A stretch of DNA of 64,000 bases, taken from positions 39,921 through 103,920 of the forward strand of contig JAITFE010000030.1 in NCBI GenBank assembly GCA_031281585.1, written 5' to 3'. A program made the position numbers and the translations under genes. The stretch is from Bifidobacteriaceae bacterium (GTDB lineage: Bacteria; Actinomycetota; Actinomycetes; Actinomycetales; WQXJ01). This document shows, piece after piece, positions 47,185-55,609 of the stretch. The notes under the pieces were generated by a model. It was not told the DNA's origin, did not search any database, and saw only the letters and a list, made by a program, of their open reading frames with translations. Position 1 is the first letter of the stretch. Each line of letters begins with the position of its first letter.

Positions 47185-48222
47185 TCAGGCGCGGGTGTCG
47201 GCCAGCGTCAGGCGGCCGAGCAGCCCCGGCAGGCCGCCGCTCTTGGGGCGGGCGATCACCGCCGCTACCGCCACCAGCACGAACACGTAGCGCAAGACGG
47301 ACCACGGACCCTGAATCAGCCCCAGCAACTCAAATGCGCCAATCCCGCCGAACAGCCGGGCCAGCCTTCGCGCCAGCCAGGCGGGCCGCGTGGGCTCCCA
47401 ACGCAGCCAGGTGGCGAAGTCGCCCAGCGTGCGTCCGCTCGCCAAGACGCAAACGCACTGGACCAGGAACGGCAAGCCGAACGCGGCTAGGCCCACCCAG
47501 TCCGCGCCCGTCCCGCCCTGGGGTGCTCCGGCTAGGCGGCCCGCGGCCAAGCCGCCCACCGCGCCGATCAGCCAGACGCCGAGGGCGTCGCAGACCATGG
47601 CGACCAGCCGCCTGCCCACGGTGACCGGCGCTGGCTGGCCAACCGGTTGGGCCGCGGGGACGAGCCAGCCGCGCGGCAGCGCCAACGCGACCAGCCCGCC
47701 GATCAGCGCGCCAACGGTGTTGGTCAGCACGTCGTCCACGTCGAACACCCGGTAGGCGCACCGATACAGGCCCCACACGCCGGTCAACTGGGTCGTCTCC
47801 ACGAACAACGACAAGCCCGCGCCGACCAGCGCGGAGGCGACCAACCCCCGGTTCCAAAGGATCCGGACGAAAAGGCCCAACGGCACGAACAGCGCTATGT
47901 TCAGCGCCACCTGGCCCACCACCGGGTTGTGGAGCAACTGGCTCAAGGAGGAATGCGGATATTTGAACGCGTCGCCCACCGAGAAGAAGGGCACCAGCTG
48001 CGGCCGAACGCAGCGCAGTTGGTCGGGGTCGGGGAAGAACAGGAGCGTGTACGCCCAAACGGCCATGAAGTAAACCAAGAAGGCGAGCCAGGCCAGAACG
48101 TAGCGCAAAGTCAACCGGCGGTAGCGCCGGTATGCGAGCGCCACGAACGGGGCGAAGACGACCACGGCCACCGCGAGCCCCAAGCCGACGGCGACGAGCG
48201 CGAGCAAGGCGGTTTGTCCCAC
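47185..48222 (-). CDS. VanZ-RDD membrane protein
   Basis: 345 residues. N-terminal half is a VanZ-like domain with four to five helices (AFLVYFMAVWAYTLLFFPD; ALNIALFVPLGLFVRILW; LVETTQLTGVWGLYRCAYRVFDVDDVLTNTVGALIGG), C-terminal half an RDD-like domain (VGRRLVAMVCDALGVWLIGAVGG...; GRTLGDFATWLRWE). VanZ proteins are linked to teicoplanin resistance and other envelope roles; RDD proteins are membrane proteins of unknown function. GTG 48222 is 6 nt after TATTGT (48229-48234), probably leaderless. Confidence 0.85.
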   Translation of the reverse strand: MGQTALLALVAVGLGLAVAVVVFAPFVALAYRRYRRLTLRYVLAWLAFLVYFMAVWAYTLLFFPDPDQLRCVRPQLVPFFSVGDAFKYPHSSLSQLLHNPVVGQVALNIALFVPLGLFVRILWNRGLVASALVGAGLSLFVETTQLTGVWGLYRCAYRVFDVDDVLTNTVGALIGGLVALALPRGWLVPAAQPVGQPAPVTVGRRLVAMVCDALGVWLIGAVGGLAAGRLAGAPQGGTGADWVGLAAFGLPFLVQCVCVLASGRTLGDFATWLRWEPTRPAWLARRLARLFGGIGAFELLGLIQGPWSVLRYVFVLVAVAAVIARPKSGGLPGLLGRLTLADTRA

Positions 48223-48228
48223 GCCAAA

Positions 48229-48234
48229 ACAATA
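48229..48234 (-). promoter_or_regulatory. -10 box TATTGT of a leaderless promoter (VanZ-RDD gene)
   Basis: TATTGT on the minus strand, 6 nt before GTG 48222. Confidence 0.45.
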
Positions 48235-48278
48235 GCCACATCACCCGCCGCGCCGCCGAACCGGACGGCATCGGGCTT

Positions 48279-49643
48279 CTAAAACAGCGGCTCGCCCCGG
48301 TTGGCGGTGTAGCGGAGGGGGTTGGGGCGGCAGGACGCCTCGGTGGCGATCCTGATCTCCGGGGCGATCCGGCCCTCGGCGCGGAGCGCGAAGAGTTTCG
48401 GCACCACCAGGTCCCGCAACGCGTACGGGTCGATCGTGTTGAGGTAGATCTTGGTCGCGCCCTCGAAACCGGCCAGGGTCGAGATGCGCCATTTCAGCAT
48501 GATGCGCCAAGGGGTCGGCAGCTTGGCGTCCACCGGGCGGGTGTGCCACTCCTCGTTGGTCGGGATGGCGGTGCCGGTGGCGGCGTGCATGGCGTGCAGC
48601 AGGTCGGCCACCCCCGCCAACTCCTCCGGCTGGTGGTTCCACGGGTCGGGGGCCTCGGACTTGGAGAACAACTCGATGGTGGGGTAGCGGTGCCCAAAGC
48701 CGGCGAAGGCGATGGCGTGGTCGTTCTCGGCTATGACCAGGTTCTTATACGCGGCGTAGTTGACCGCGCGCTCGTTGAAAATCTCGGGGTTCTCCCGCAG
48801 CGCCTCTTGGGCCAGTTCGTATTGGGCGCCGTGCTCGTCGATCGCCACCAGCTGCTTGTGCAGGTGGTCCAGGGAGGCTCCGGCGGGTTTGAGCCAGTTC
48901 TGAAACACCGACACGTAGCGGACGTACCGGTTGCGGCGGTAAAGGTCGGTCATGGCTTGCATGGTGAAGCCGATGAATTGGCGGTGCTCCTCGGGGGACA
49001 GCGTGCCGGCGCCCGCCAGCTGGGAGTCGTCCAGTGCGTTGTCGATGAAGTGGCGCCTGCCCACTATGACGTCATGGCCGGAGGCCAGGAAGGCCCCCGC
49101 CGCGTCCGTCAACTGCTTGGTCGTCAGCGGCCCGGCCGGTGCCTGGCCCGCCGCCGTCAGCTTGGCCGTCAAGAGCTTGACCATGTGGGTTCGACCCGCC
49201 GGGCTGGCGACGTAGGCCTCCGCGTGGCGGGCCAGGTCGGCTGGCAATTCGTAGCCGTAGTTGGCGTGCCAGTAGTCGAAGGAGAGAATCTCGAACAGGT
49301 TTGGGATGCGGCGGAACTCGGCCGTGGTCTGGTCCAGGTCCTCCGCGCCGGTCAGGAGGAGGGTGGGCCAAGGGCCGCCGGGCCGCCCGGACGGATCCGG
49401 CGCAGGCAGGACCAGGCGGGCCTTCTCCGGAGGGGTGTCGGTGTGGCGGCGGGGGCAAAAGACGCAGTACGCGTCCTCGCGGGCGGGATCCAGCGATTCC
49501 GGCTGGCGCTCGCTCACGCCGAGCGGCCGGTGGCCCCGCCCCGCCACGGTCCAGACCTCCGTGCCGGTGAACGGGTTCAGCTGCTTGACCGTGCCATCGG
49601 CCAAAATGTCGACATACTCCGGCTCGCGCATCCAGGGGGCCAT
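48279..49643 (-). CDS. GalT-like DUF4921 nucleotidyltransferase-type protein
   Basis: 454 residues, soluble. HIT-superfamily/GalT-like protein grouped as DUF4921. Cysteines C-x-x-C in YCVFCPRRHTDTPPE near residue 60 resemble the zinc site of GalT; the histidine triad-like SLDHLHKQLVAID is near residue 259. A dinucleotide or nucleotide-sugar phosphorylase/transferase is likely; the reaction is unknown. ATG 49643. The upstream VanZ gene lies 56 bp downstream on the same strand, with a motif copy (48265) in the gap. Confidence 0.8.
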   Translation of the reverse strand: MAPWMREPEYVDILADGTVKQLNPFTGTEVWTVAGRGHRPLGVSERQPESLDPAREDAYCVFCPRRHTDTPPEKARLVLPAPDPSGRPGGPWPTLLLTGAEDLDQTTAEFRRIPNLFEILSFDYWHANYGYELPADLARHAEAYVASPAGRTHMVKLLTAKLTAAGQAPAGPLTTKQLTDAAGAFLASGHDVIVGRRHFIDNALDDSQLAGAGTLSPEEHRQFIGFTMQAMTDLYRRNRYVRYVSVFQNWLKPAGASLDHLHKQLVAIDEHGAQYELAQEALRENPEIFNERAVNYAAYKNLVIAENDHAIAFAGFGHRYPTIELFSKSEAPDPWNHQPEELAGVADLLHAMHAATGTAIPTNEEWHTRPVDAKLPTPWRIMLKWRISTLAGFEGATKIYLNTIDPYALRDLVVPKLFALRAEGRIAPEIRIATEASCRPNPLRYTANRGEPLF

Positions 49644-49695
49644 GCCTCAACGCTACTAAAGTCTGGCGCGGACGCGGGCGGCTGCCGGCCCGAAC

Positions 49696-50847
49696 TCAGC
49701 CCAGGCGGCCGAGTTCTTCTTCAATGTCGCCTAGAAGCTGGTCGAGTTCGCGCTTGAACTGGTCAATGTAGGCCTGCTCCGCGTCAAACTGGATCTCCGC
49801 ATACCGGTTCACATAGTCGGTCGCAGCACGACACTGGAAATCGGTCAACGCAATGTTGATCTGCGCTGTGTTGGCTTTCAGGCCTCTGTACTGAGGCGGG
49901 ATATCCGCCACTGATACCTCGGTCGCGCCTTGGGGGTCGAACACCGACCCGTCCTCCGCGGTGCCCCAAGCGATCCCCATCATCGAACTAGGGTCCATGA
50001 CCTCATCCGAATACCACGATCCTTGCTTGTTCACCAGCACACACTCGACGTATTCTTGGTTCAAGGACGCCAAACGTGGATCGTTTCCCATGTTTTCCGT
50101 GAACCCTTCTCCCGCCGTCGACGGAGTCAGGTCGAGGGCACCCTGGGTAATGGAGTCAAGGGACGCAAGCAGATCAGTTGTCCGAGCCGATGTCCGAGTT
50201 GCAGGAGCAGGATGAGCGGCCTGACCCAGCGTCCTGCAGGCGCCCGGATCGGGGTTGGCGGCGGTGGCGTAGTCGTAATGGCCCATCAGCGCGAAGTCGT
50301 ATTCTCGCTGGGCCGCTGCGGACAAACCCTCACGGTATTGCGCGTTCCTGGCCTCTGCCTCGGGGAGAGCCTGACCCTCCAAGCTCACTTCCTCGCTTGG
50401 GGACACCCCGTAACCGAAGCGCCGTACGTCATCAACGTCGCTCGGTAACCATGGGATCGCGAGCATCAGACCCGGGCGCTCAGTCGACTCCGCGTCCAAT
50501 TCAAGAGCATCCGTTTCCGGATAATAGGTGAACCCTGCGTCCTTCATGCATTGCGCCGTGAACTCCTCGAACGCGACTAACCACGCGCGCGAAGTCTCTT
50601 TCTCGGTTTGTTCCACTGCGGTTCGCAACCGATCGCCCGCCGCATAGTAGGGAATGAAAGGCATCTCCACGGGTGACTCCATGGTCGCACGCGCGATCGG
50701 GTACCCGTTCTCCGCCAGTCGCGCAACTTGTTCCCCGGCATCCGGTGGCCCACTCGTTGGGGAATCCTCGGGGTTCCCGGTGCAGGCTGCGACCAAGGCA
50801 AACAGGGCCAGCGACAAAGCCGAAACACCTTTCAGCGAACGCTTCAT
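49696..50847 (-). CDS. Lipoprotein of unknown function
   Basis: 383 residues. Export signal: MKRSLKG, hydrophobic core, lipobox LVAAC with Cys22. The mature part is acidic, ~360 residues, with several Cys (FEEFTAQCMKDAG, EYVECVLVN, DFQCRAATDYVNRY) that may pair, and a helical C-terminus ending KRELDQLLGDIEEELGRLG. No family recognised. ATG 50847 lies 9 nt after GAGGAG; a TTG nine nt upstream also fits the frame. A TAGGAT -10 box (50954-50959) is ~100 nt upstream. Confidence 0.8.
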   Translation of the reverse strand: MKRSLKGVSALSLALFALVAACTGNPEDSPTSGPPDAGEQVARLAENGYPIARATMESPVEMPFIPYYAAGDRLRTAVEQTEKETSRAWLVAFEEFTAQCMKDAGFTYYPETDALELDAESTERPGLMLAIPWLPSDVDDVRRFGYGVSPSEEVSLEGQALPEAEARNAQYREGLSAAAQREYDFALMGHYDYATAANPDPGACRTLGQAAHPAPATRTSARTTDLLASLDSITQGALDLTPSTAGEGFTENMGNDPRLASLNQEYVECVLVNKQGSWYSDEVMDPSSMMGIAWGTAEDGSVFDPQGATEVSVADIPPQYRGLKANTAQINIALTDFQCRAATDYVNRYAEIQFDAEQAYIDQFKRELDQLLGDIEEELGRLG

Positions 50848-51260
50848 GTGCGACAACTCCTCTCAGCGCAAACCTGCGGTCCCCGTGGCCTTGCGCGGCA
50901 GCCAGCCTCTTGCAAGGCTCCACCGTGCCAGCCGACCGGGCGGCTTCCGCAACATCCTAAAGCGAAATCGCGCGAGGGCCGCCCAGGATCTAACGGTTTC
51001 GTACGGTGTCCCATCGGCTTTCGATCACGTAATCGGTGTATAAGGCGTAATCGCGGCGCTGCGGGTTGTTTTGGTATTTTGAGGTCGAACACGTGACAAT
51101 GCCAACATGCCATCCTCCCGTCTGAGGTCCGTGAAGTCCTTCCCAGGAACCTGGACGTGGCGGCGACGACCCGTGCGACATGCTTTGAGCATGGCGCACC
51201 CGGCTGCCACCTCTTGGGGGCGCACGACTGGCGTCGGCGCCGGCTGAGTAGTATCCATCT
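50848..51260. other. 413-bp gap with lower G+C and no clear gene
   Basis: Region divergent from the lipoprotein gene and before the GT4 gene. About 50990-51115 is visibly more A+T-rich than the surroundings. On the minus strand a 69-codon frame (50990-51199) ends ...YALYTDYVIESRWDTVRNR; it looks like a fragment, but I do not recognise it. It also holds the lipoprotein promoter (50954-50959) and the GT4 promoter (51249-51254). Confidence 0.5.
51249..51254 (+). promoter_or_regulatory. -10 box TAGTAT of a leaderless promoter (GT4 gene)
   Basis: TAGTAT, 6 nt before GTG 51261; no ribosome site. Confidence 0.5.
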
Positions 51261-52493
51261 GTGAGTTTGAAACCCGGCGGCGCCCGACTGGTGGAGACCC
51301 CGCGTTGGCGGTTGAGCGTCCCGGACCATGTGACGGCCGACTCGCCGCTGGTGTGCGTGCCGACCGTGCACCAACGCGGCGACAGCCGCGTTGTCCGGTG
51401 CGCTCAGGACGCCCTCAACGCGGGCTTCAGAGTCAAGCTGATCTGGCTTTCGGACGACCAGGATCCCAGCGCCGACCCGGCTGTTGGCGAAACGCTGATG
51501 AAGTTGGCGCACTCGACGGCCGAGCGGGTGTCGCTCGTCTCGCGCCTGGCGGAGGCCGCCCGGCGCGAGAACCCCGACCTGTGGCACATCCACGACTTCT
51601 ACCTGCTTCCCCAGGCGCGGCGCTGGCGCCGCCGAACCCGCCGGCCAGTCATCTACGACGTGCATGAATATTACGGAATTGTCTACTCGGGCAAGGTTCC
51701 CGCGCCAGGGCCGGTCCGGCGGTGGCTGGCCCGGCGGATCGACGCCTACCAGGTTCGCTCCGCCCGCAAACTGGGCGCGGTCAACGCCGCGGCCGAGGGG
51801 ATAGCCCGCACCTTCGCAGGGTCCGGCGCCCGGGTGATAACCACCCTCAACGCGCCACTGGGCGCCCCGTTCGGGGACGTCCCGCTGAAGCCGTTCTCCG
51901 AACGGGCCCGGCGCGTGGTGCACATCGGCACCCTGAACGAGGACTACGGCATGAGGCGCGTGGTGCAGATCGCCGCCGAGGCCGAGCGACGGGGCCTACC
52001 GCACACGTTTGACCTGGTGGACCGCTTTCACAACGACGCCGAGCGCGAAACCTTCGCCCGCTACCTGGAGGAGGCCGGGAACCCGTCCAACCTGCGCATG
52101 GTTCCCGCCGTCCCCTCGCACCAGTTGGGCGCCCTGTTGGGCGGCTACGGCGTGGGCCTGGCCGTGTTCTCCCGCACCAGCCAAAACGACCTGGCCATGC
52201 CGGGCAAACTGTTCGAATACTCGCTGATGGGCTTGGCTATCCTGTGCACCAACGCCACCGCCCAAGAGCGGTTCGCCGGCCAGTGGGCCCTCGCCCGCGC
52301 GTGCCCGCCGGAGGACGTGGCCGCGTTCGCCGACGCGCTGGAGGAACTGGACGCGCAAGCGTCGCGGCTAGACCAGGAGGTCGCCCGCAAAGCCGAGGTG
52401 GCGCGCCATTCGCTGACCTGGGAGGCCGTCTCCGCGCCCGCGCTTGAGGGCCTCTACCGGGACCTCGTGCGGCGGGAAACGCATCCCGGCTGA
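51261..52493 (+). CDS. GT-B fold glycosyltransferase, family 4 type
   Basis: 410 residues, no membrane segment. N-terminal half has WHIHDFYLLPQARRW and VIYDVHEYYGIVYSGKV, the C-terminal half HIGTLNEDYGMRRVVQIAAEAERRG and the donor site ...SQNDLAMPGKLFEYSLMGLAILCTNA, typical GT4 features (K-LFEY-A pattern). It should add a sugar to a surface glycan; donor unknown. GTG 51261 with leaderless TAGTAT box. Convergent with the GT2 gene (24-bp gap) and next to the TagGH-like exporter. Confidence 0.85.
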   Translation: MSLKPGGARLVETPRWRLSVPDHVTADSPLVCVPTVHQRGDSRVVRCAQDALNAGFRVKLIWLSDDQDPSADPAVGETLMKLAHSTAERVSLVSRLAEAARRENPDLWHIHDFYLLPQARRWRRRTRRPVIYDVHEYYGIVYSGKVPAPGPVRRWLARRIDAYQVRSARKLGAVNAAAEGIARTFAGSGARVITTLNAPLGAPFGDVPLKPFSERARRVVHIGTLNEDYGMRRVVQIAAEAERRGLPHTFDLVDRFHNDAERETFARYLEEAGNPSNLRMVPAVPSHQLGALLGGYGVGLAVFSRTSQNDLAMPGKLFEYSLMGLAILCTNATAQERFAGQWALARACPPEDVAAFADALEELDAQASRLDQEVARKAEVARHSLTWEAVSAPALEGLYRDLVRRETHPG

Positions 52494-52517
52494 CGGGGGC
52501 CCGGCCGCCCCGGGGCG

Positions 52518-53627
52518 CTACCGCCCGGTCGGACCGTGCTCCGCGCCGCGCCTGGGCTGGTCGAAGATGCCGCGCAGAAAACCGCTTCCCCAGGCTAGAT
52601 GCATTGTGGCCATGGCCAGGGGAAGACGCCGCTTGGCAGGTCCGTCCAGGCCCCGCGCCGACCCGGCGGCGGCGGCCGTGACGCCAACCGCGTAAAGCGC
52701 CGGGATGGCGAGGGCCGTGACTGTGGGACCGCCCCGGCGAGGTGGTACGGCCGTCGACCCGACGGCATCGGGCATAGGCGACGTCTTCCGCGTTCCGCCC
52801 GCCGCAGCCAACCCGGCCAACCCAGCCAACCCGACGGCCAAGCCCGCGGCCACCGCCAAGGTGGCGCAAGGCGCGGCCAGGTACCGGGGCGTGGCGGTCC
52901 GGGGGTCGGCGCGGACCACCTGCCAACGCCAGCGTCCCGTGGCGAAGAACTGCTTGGCCAGCGCCCCCCAACTGCTGCGCGGGCGGTAGACCACGCCGAG
53001 CGACGGGTCGAACCAGACCAACTTGCCGGCCTTGGCCAAGCGGCGGTTCAGCTCCCAGTCCTCAGCCCGCCCGAGTTGCTCGTTGTAACCGCCAACCCCC
53101 TCCAGGTCCGCGCGCCGGAAGTTGCCCAGATAGACGGTGTCCGCCGGGCCGGGGTCGCCGCCGGTGTGGAACTGGACGCGCCCAATCCCGAAGGAGGAGG
53201 ACATCGCGCGGGCGACCGCCTTCTGGAAGGGCCCCGCGCCCTCCGGCACCATCATGCCGCCAACGTTGGCGGCGCCGGTTTGGCCCAACAACTCCACGGC
53301 TTTGCGCACATAGCCGGGCGGCAGGAGCGCGTGGCCGTCAACCCGGACCAGGTAGTCGTGTTTGGTGGCCCGCCAGGCCAGGTTGAGGCCCTGGGGAATG
53401 CAGCCCGAGGGGTTGTCGACCAGCCTCAAAGCCGAATGGCGCCGGGCGAAGTCTTCGGCGATGGCGCGCGTTTGGTCACGGGAGGGGCCGACGGACACCA
53501 CGACCTCGAACGGGCCGGGGTAGTCCTGGTCCAGAACGCGCTCCAAGACCTGGGCCAGGTGTTCCGCCTCGTCGCGGACGGTCATGAAGACGCTCACGCC
53601 CGGGAGGGCTGACTGAGAGGAACTCAC
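52518..53627 (-). CDS. Family 2 glycosyltransferase, ExoA-like
   Basis: 369 residues. GT-A domain: VSVFMTVRDEAEHLAQVLERVLDQDYPG, VVSVGPSRDQTRAIAEDFA, DxD-type DYLVRVDGHALLPPGYV, GGYNEQLGRAEDWELNRRLAKAG (the ED/DWEL and catalytic-base block). The last ~100 residues hold three to four membrane helices with an inserted loop (PMPDAVGSTAVPPRRGG). It resembles succinoglycan ExoA-type enzymes that act at the membrane. GTG 53627 is 7 nt after TAGAGT (53635-53640). Confidence 0.87.
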   Translation of the reverse strand: MSSSQSALPGVSVFMTVRDEAEHLAQVLERVLDQDYPGPFEVVVSVGPSRDQTRAIAEDFARRHSALRLVDNPSGCIPQGLNLAWRATKHDYLVRVDGHALLPPGYVRKAVELLGQTGAANVGGMMVPEGAGPFQKAVARAMSSSFGIGRVQFHTGGDPGPADTVYLGNFRRADLEGVGGYNEQLGRAEDWELNRRLAKAGKLVWFDPSLGVVYRPRSSWGALAKQFFATGRWRWQVVRADPRTATPRYLAAPCATLAVAAGLAVGLAGLAGLAAAGGTRKTSPMPDAVGSTAVPPRRGGPTVTALAIPALYAVGVTAAAAGSARGLDGPAKRRLPLAMATMHLAWGSGFLRGIFDQPRRGAEHGPTGR

Positions 53628-53634
53628 TTGGAGA

Positions 53635-53640
53635 ACTCTA
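53635..53640 (-). promoter_or_regulatory. -10 box TAGAGT of a leaderless promoter (GT2 gene)
   Basis: TAGAGT on the minus strand, 7 nt before GTG 53627. The divergent gap to the ABC exporter genes is 241 bp. Confidence 0.45.
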
Positions 53641-53868
53641 CTTTCTGCGGAGCGTTGGCGCCGACGGGACCGACCGGACCGGGCTGGCGCGCGGCAACCG
53701 GGCCGACTAGAGTACGGGGGCCCACGGGTGCTCGCGCGCCGACATGGAACATGAGTTCGGCCGCCCGGTCGCGAGCTTCGGGGATGAATTGGGAGTAAGG
53801 TATCGGCGCTATTCTTTGGTGGACCGTATCAGTCTGGGGTTCGCTAGCCGGTTGAGGAAGGGAAAGTT

Positions 53869-54753
53869 TTGGCCAAGAGCGCCGCAGAGTCATCCGAGGT
53901 CAGGGATGAGCTCCATGTTTACGAGGCCGGCCGGGCCGGTTTGCCGAAGTTCGGGCCGTACGTGCGCGACTTGGTGGCCCGCTGGCCGTTCGCGGCCGAG
54001 TTCTCGCGTTCTTCGATTCGCTCGGCCCACACCGACACCGTCTTTGGGCGGCTGTGGCTGGTCATCAACCCGACTTTGCTGGCCGTGGTCTACTTCATCC
54101 TGGTCATCATCCTGACCCAACGGCCGCTGCGGGAAGGCGGGCCGGTGCTGACCCAGATTTGCTGCGGGCTGTTCTTGTACACCTTCTTCCAATCCGCCGT
54201 CTCCACCGGCGCCAGTTCGGTGACGGGCGGGGGCGCCTTGATCTCCAGGATGGCCTTCCCGCGGCTGCTGATGCCGTTGGCGGCCGTCCGGACGGCCTTC
54301 TACCGCTTCATCCCCACCTTGCCGGTGTTCCTGGTCCTGAAGGCGGTCCTGACGAAGGAGCCCTGGGGCTGGGAGATGCTGGAGGCGGTGTACTTCCTGG
54401 GTCTGATGATTGTGTTCGCGGCCGGGTTGGCCGCGTTCATGGGCGCGTTGCAGGTCTACTTCCGGGACGCCGGCAGCTTCCTGCCCTACTTCCTGCGGAT
54501 TTGGATGTATCTGTCGCCGGTGCTGTGGCCGCTGGCTGACTACGTGCCCGGCGGGAAACACGAGAACCTGTTCGGCTTGATGCTCTTCAACCCCATGTTT
54601 TCCATCTGCGGAGGCTGGGGCGAGGCGTTGCTGTTCTCCCAGACCGCGTTGTGGCAGTTGTGGGCAGCCGGTCTGGGCTGGGCGTTGGCCGCCTTCGTGG
54701 TCGGCTCGCTGTTCTTCATGTCGAGGGAGCGTGATTTCGCTGTCCGCATCTGA
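53869..54753 (+). CDS. ABC-2 type glycan exporter, permease (TagG/Wzm-like)
   Basis: 294 residues, six membrane helices. Permease of an ABC exporter for teichoic acid or other lipid-linked glycan. Family parts: PYVRDLVARWPFAAEFSRSSIRSAHTDTVFGRLWLVINPTLLAVVYFI and the end AALLFSQ...FMSRERDFAVRI. TTG 53869 follows GAGGAAGGGAAAG. Its end overlaps the ATPase gene by 23 bp. Confidence 0.92.
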   Translation: MAKSAAESSEVRDELHVYEAGRAGLPKFGPYVRDLVARWPFAAEFSRSSIRSAHTDTVFGRLWLVINPTLLAVVYFILVIILTQRPLREGGPVLTQICCGLFLYTFFQSAVSTGASSVTGGGALISRMAFPRLLMPLAAVRTAFYRFIPTLPVFLVLKAVLTKEPWGWEMLEAVYFLGLMIVFAAGLAAFMGALQVYFRDAGSFLPYFLRIWMYLSPVLWPLADYVPGGKHENLFGLMLFNPMFSICGGWGEALLFSQTALWQLWAAGLGWALAAFVVGSLFFMSRERDFAVRI

Positions 54754-55537
54754 CTCGGCCAAACCCGCCCAGCCGCCGGCGGTCTCCGTTCAGGATCTGT
54801 CGATCACCTACCGCACCACGTTCGAGAAGGTGCCCACTCTGAAGAGCGCCGTGGTCCGGCTGGGCAGGGGCGAGCGGGCCGTGCGGGAGGTCCACGCCCT
54901 CCAGAACTTGAGCTTCGACGTGCCCGTGGGCACCGCGCTGGGAGTGATCGGCGCCAACGGGGCTGGGAAGTCGACTCTGGTCAGGGCCGTGGCCGGCATC
55001 CTGGCGCCGTCGTCGGGCCGGATCGAGGTGCGCGGCCGGATCAGCTCGCTCCTGGCCCTTGGGGTCGGCTTCAACTACAAGCTGACCGGCCGGGAGAACG
55101 TGGTCCTGGGCGGCCTGGCCCAAGGCATGAGCCGCGCCCAGGTCGCCGAACGGGCGGAGGCCATCGCCGAGTTCGCGGATATCGGCGAGTTCATGGACAT
55201 GCCGCTGACCACCTACTCTTCCGGGATGGCCACGCGCCTCGCCTTCGCCGTTGGCGTCCACATGGACCCGGACATCCTGATGATCGACGAGGCCCTGTCC
55301 GCCGGCGACGCCCAATTCAAGGTCAAAGCCGCCAAGAAGATGGAAGAGCTGATGCAGTCGGCCCGTGCCATGTTCCTGGTGTCCCACGCGCTCGGGTCGA
55401 TCCGGGACATGTGCGACGACTGCATCTGGATCCACAAGGGCAAGCTGATGCTCCACGCCGACCCCCAGACCTGCATCGACGCCTACACCAAGTTCATCCA
55501 GGTGGGGGAGAACGCCTTCACCATGGACGACCTGTGA
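54731..55537 (+). CDS. ABC transporter ATPase of glycan export (TagH/Wzt-like)
   Basis: 268 residues. ATPase partner of the permease. Walker A GANGAGKST, signature YSSGMATRLAFA (YSSGM, as in Wzt/TagH), Walker B DILMIDEALSAGD, H-loop LVSHALG. The N-terminal ~30 residues (ITYRTTFEKVPTLKSAVVRLGRGER) are of the type seen in O-antigen/teichoic-acid transporters. No C-terminal carbohydrate-binding domain, so substrate recognition would be by lipid carrier. GTG 54731, overlapping the permease gene. Convergent with the giant surface protein. Confidence 0.94.
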   Translation: MISLSASDSAKPAQPPAVSVQDLSITYRTTFEKVPTLKSAVVRLGRGERAVREVHALQNLSFDVPVGTALGVIGANGAGKSTLVRAVAGILAPSSGRIEVRGRISSLLALGVGFNYKLTGRENVVLGGLAQGMSRAQVAERAEAIAEFADIGEFMDMPLTTYSSGMATRLAFAVGVHMDPDILMIDEALSAGDAQFKVKAAKKMEELMQSARAMFLVSHALGSIRDMCDDCIWIHKGKLMLHADPQTCIDAYTKFIQVGENAFTMDDL

Positions 55538-55558
55538 CCTGACCGCCGTTTGCCCGAT

Positions 55559-55602
55559 GCCGTCCGTCCGCCCACCGTTCAACGGTCCGGCGGGCGGACG
55601 GC
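55559..55602. terminator. Bidirectional hairpin terminator between convergent genes
   Basis: Arms GCCGTCCGTCCGCC (55559-55572) and GGCGGGCGGACGGC (55589-55602) pair over 14 bp with one G-T pair; the 16-nt loop contains its own ACCGTT/AACGGT hairpin. It lies between the ends of the ABC ATPase gene and the giant gene. The motif CGATGCCGT (55555-55563) overlaps the left arm. Confidence 0.6.
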
Positions 55603-55609
55603 CGGTGGT

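Noticed and set aside
50844..51923. 359-codon minus-strand frame across the gap and the GT4 gene
   Set aside because: It runs antisense through the glycosyltransferase and has mixed low-complexity composition; no start signal.
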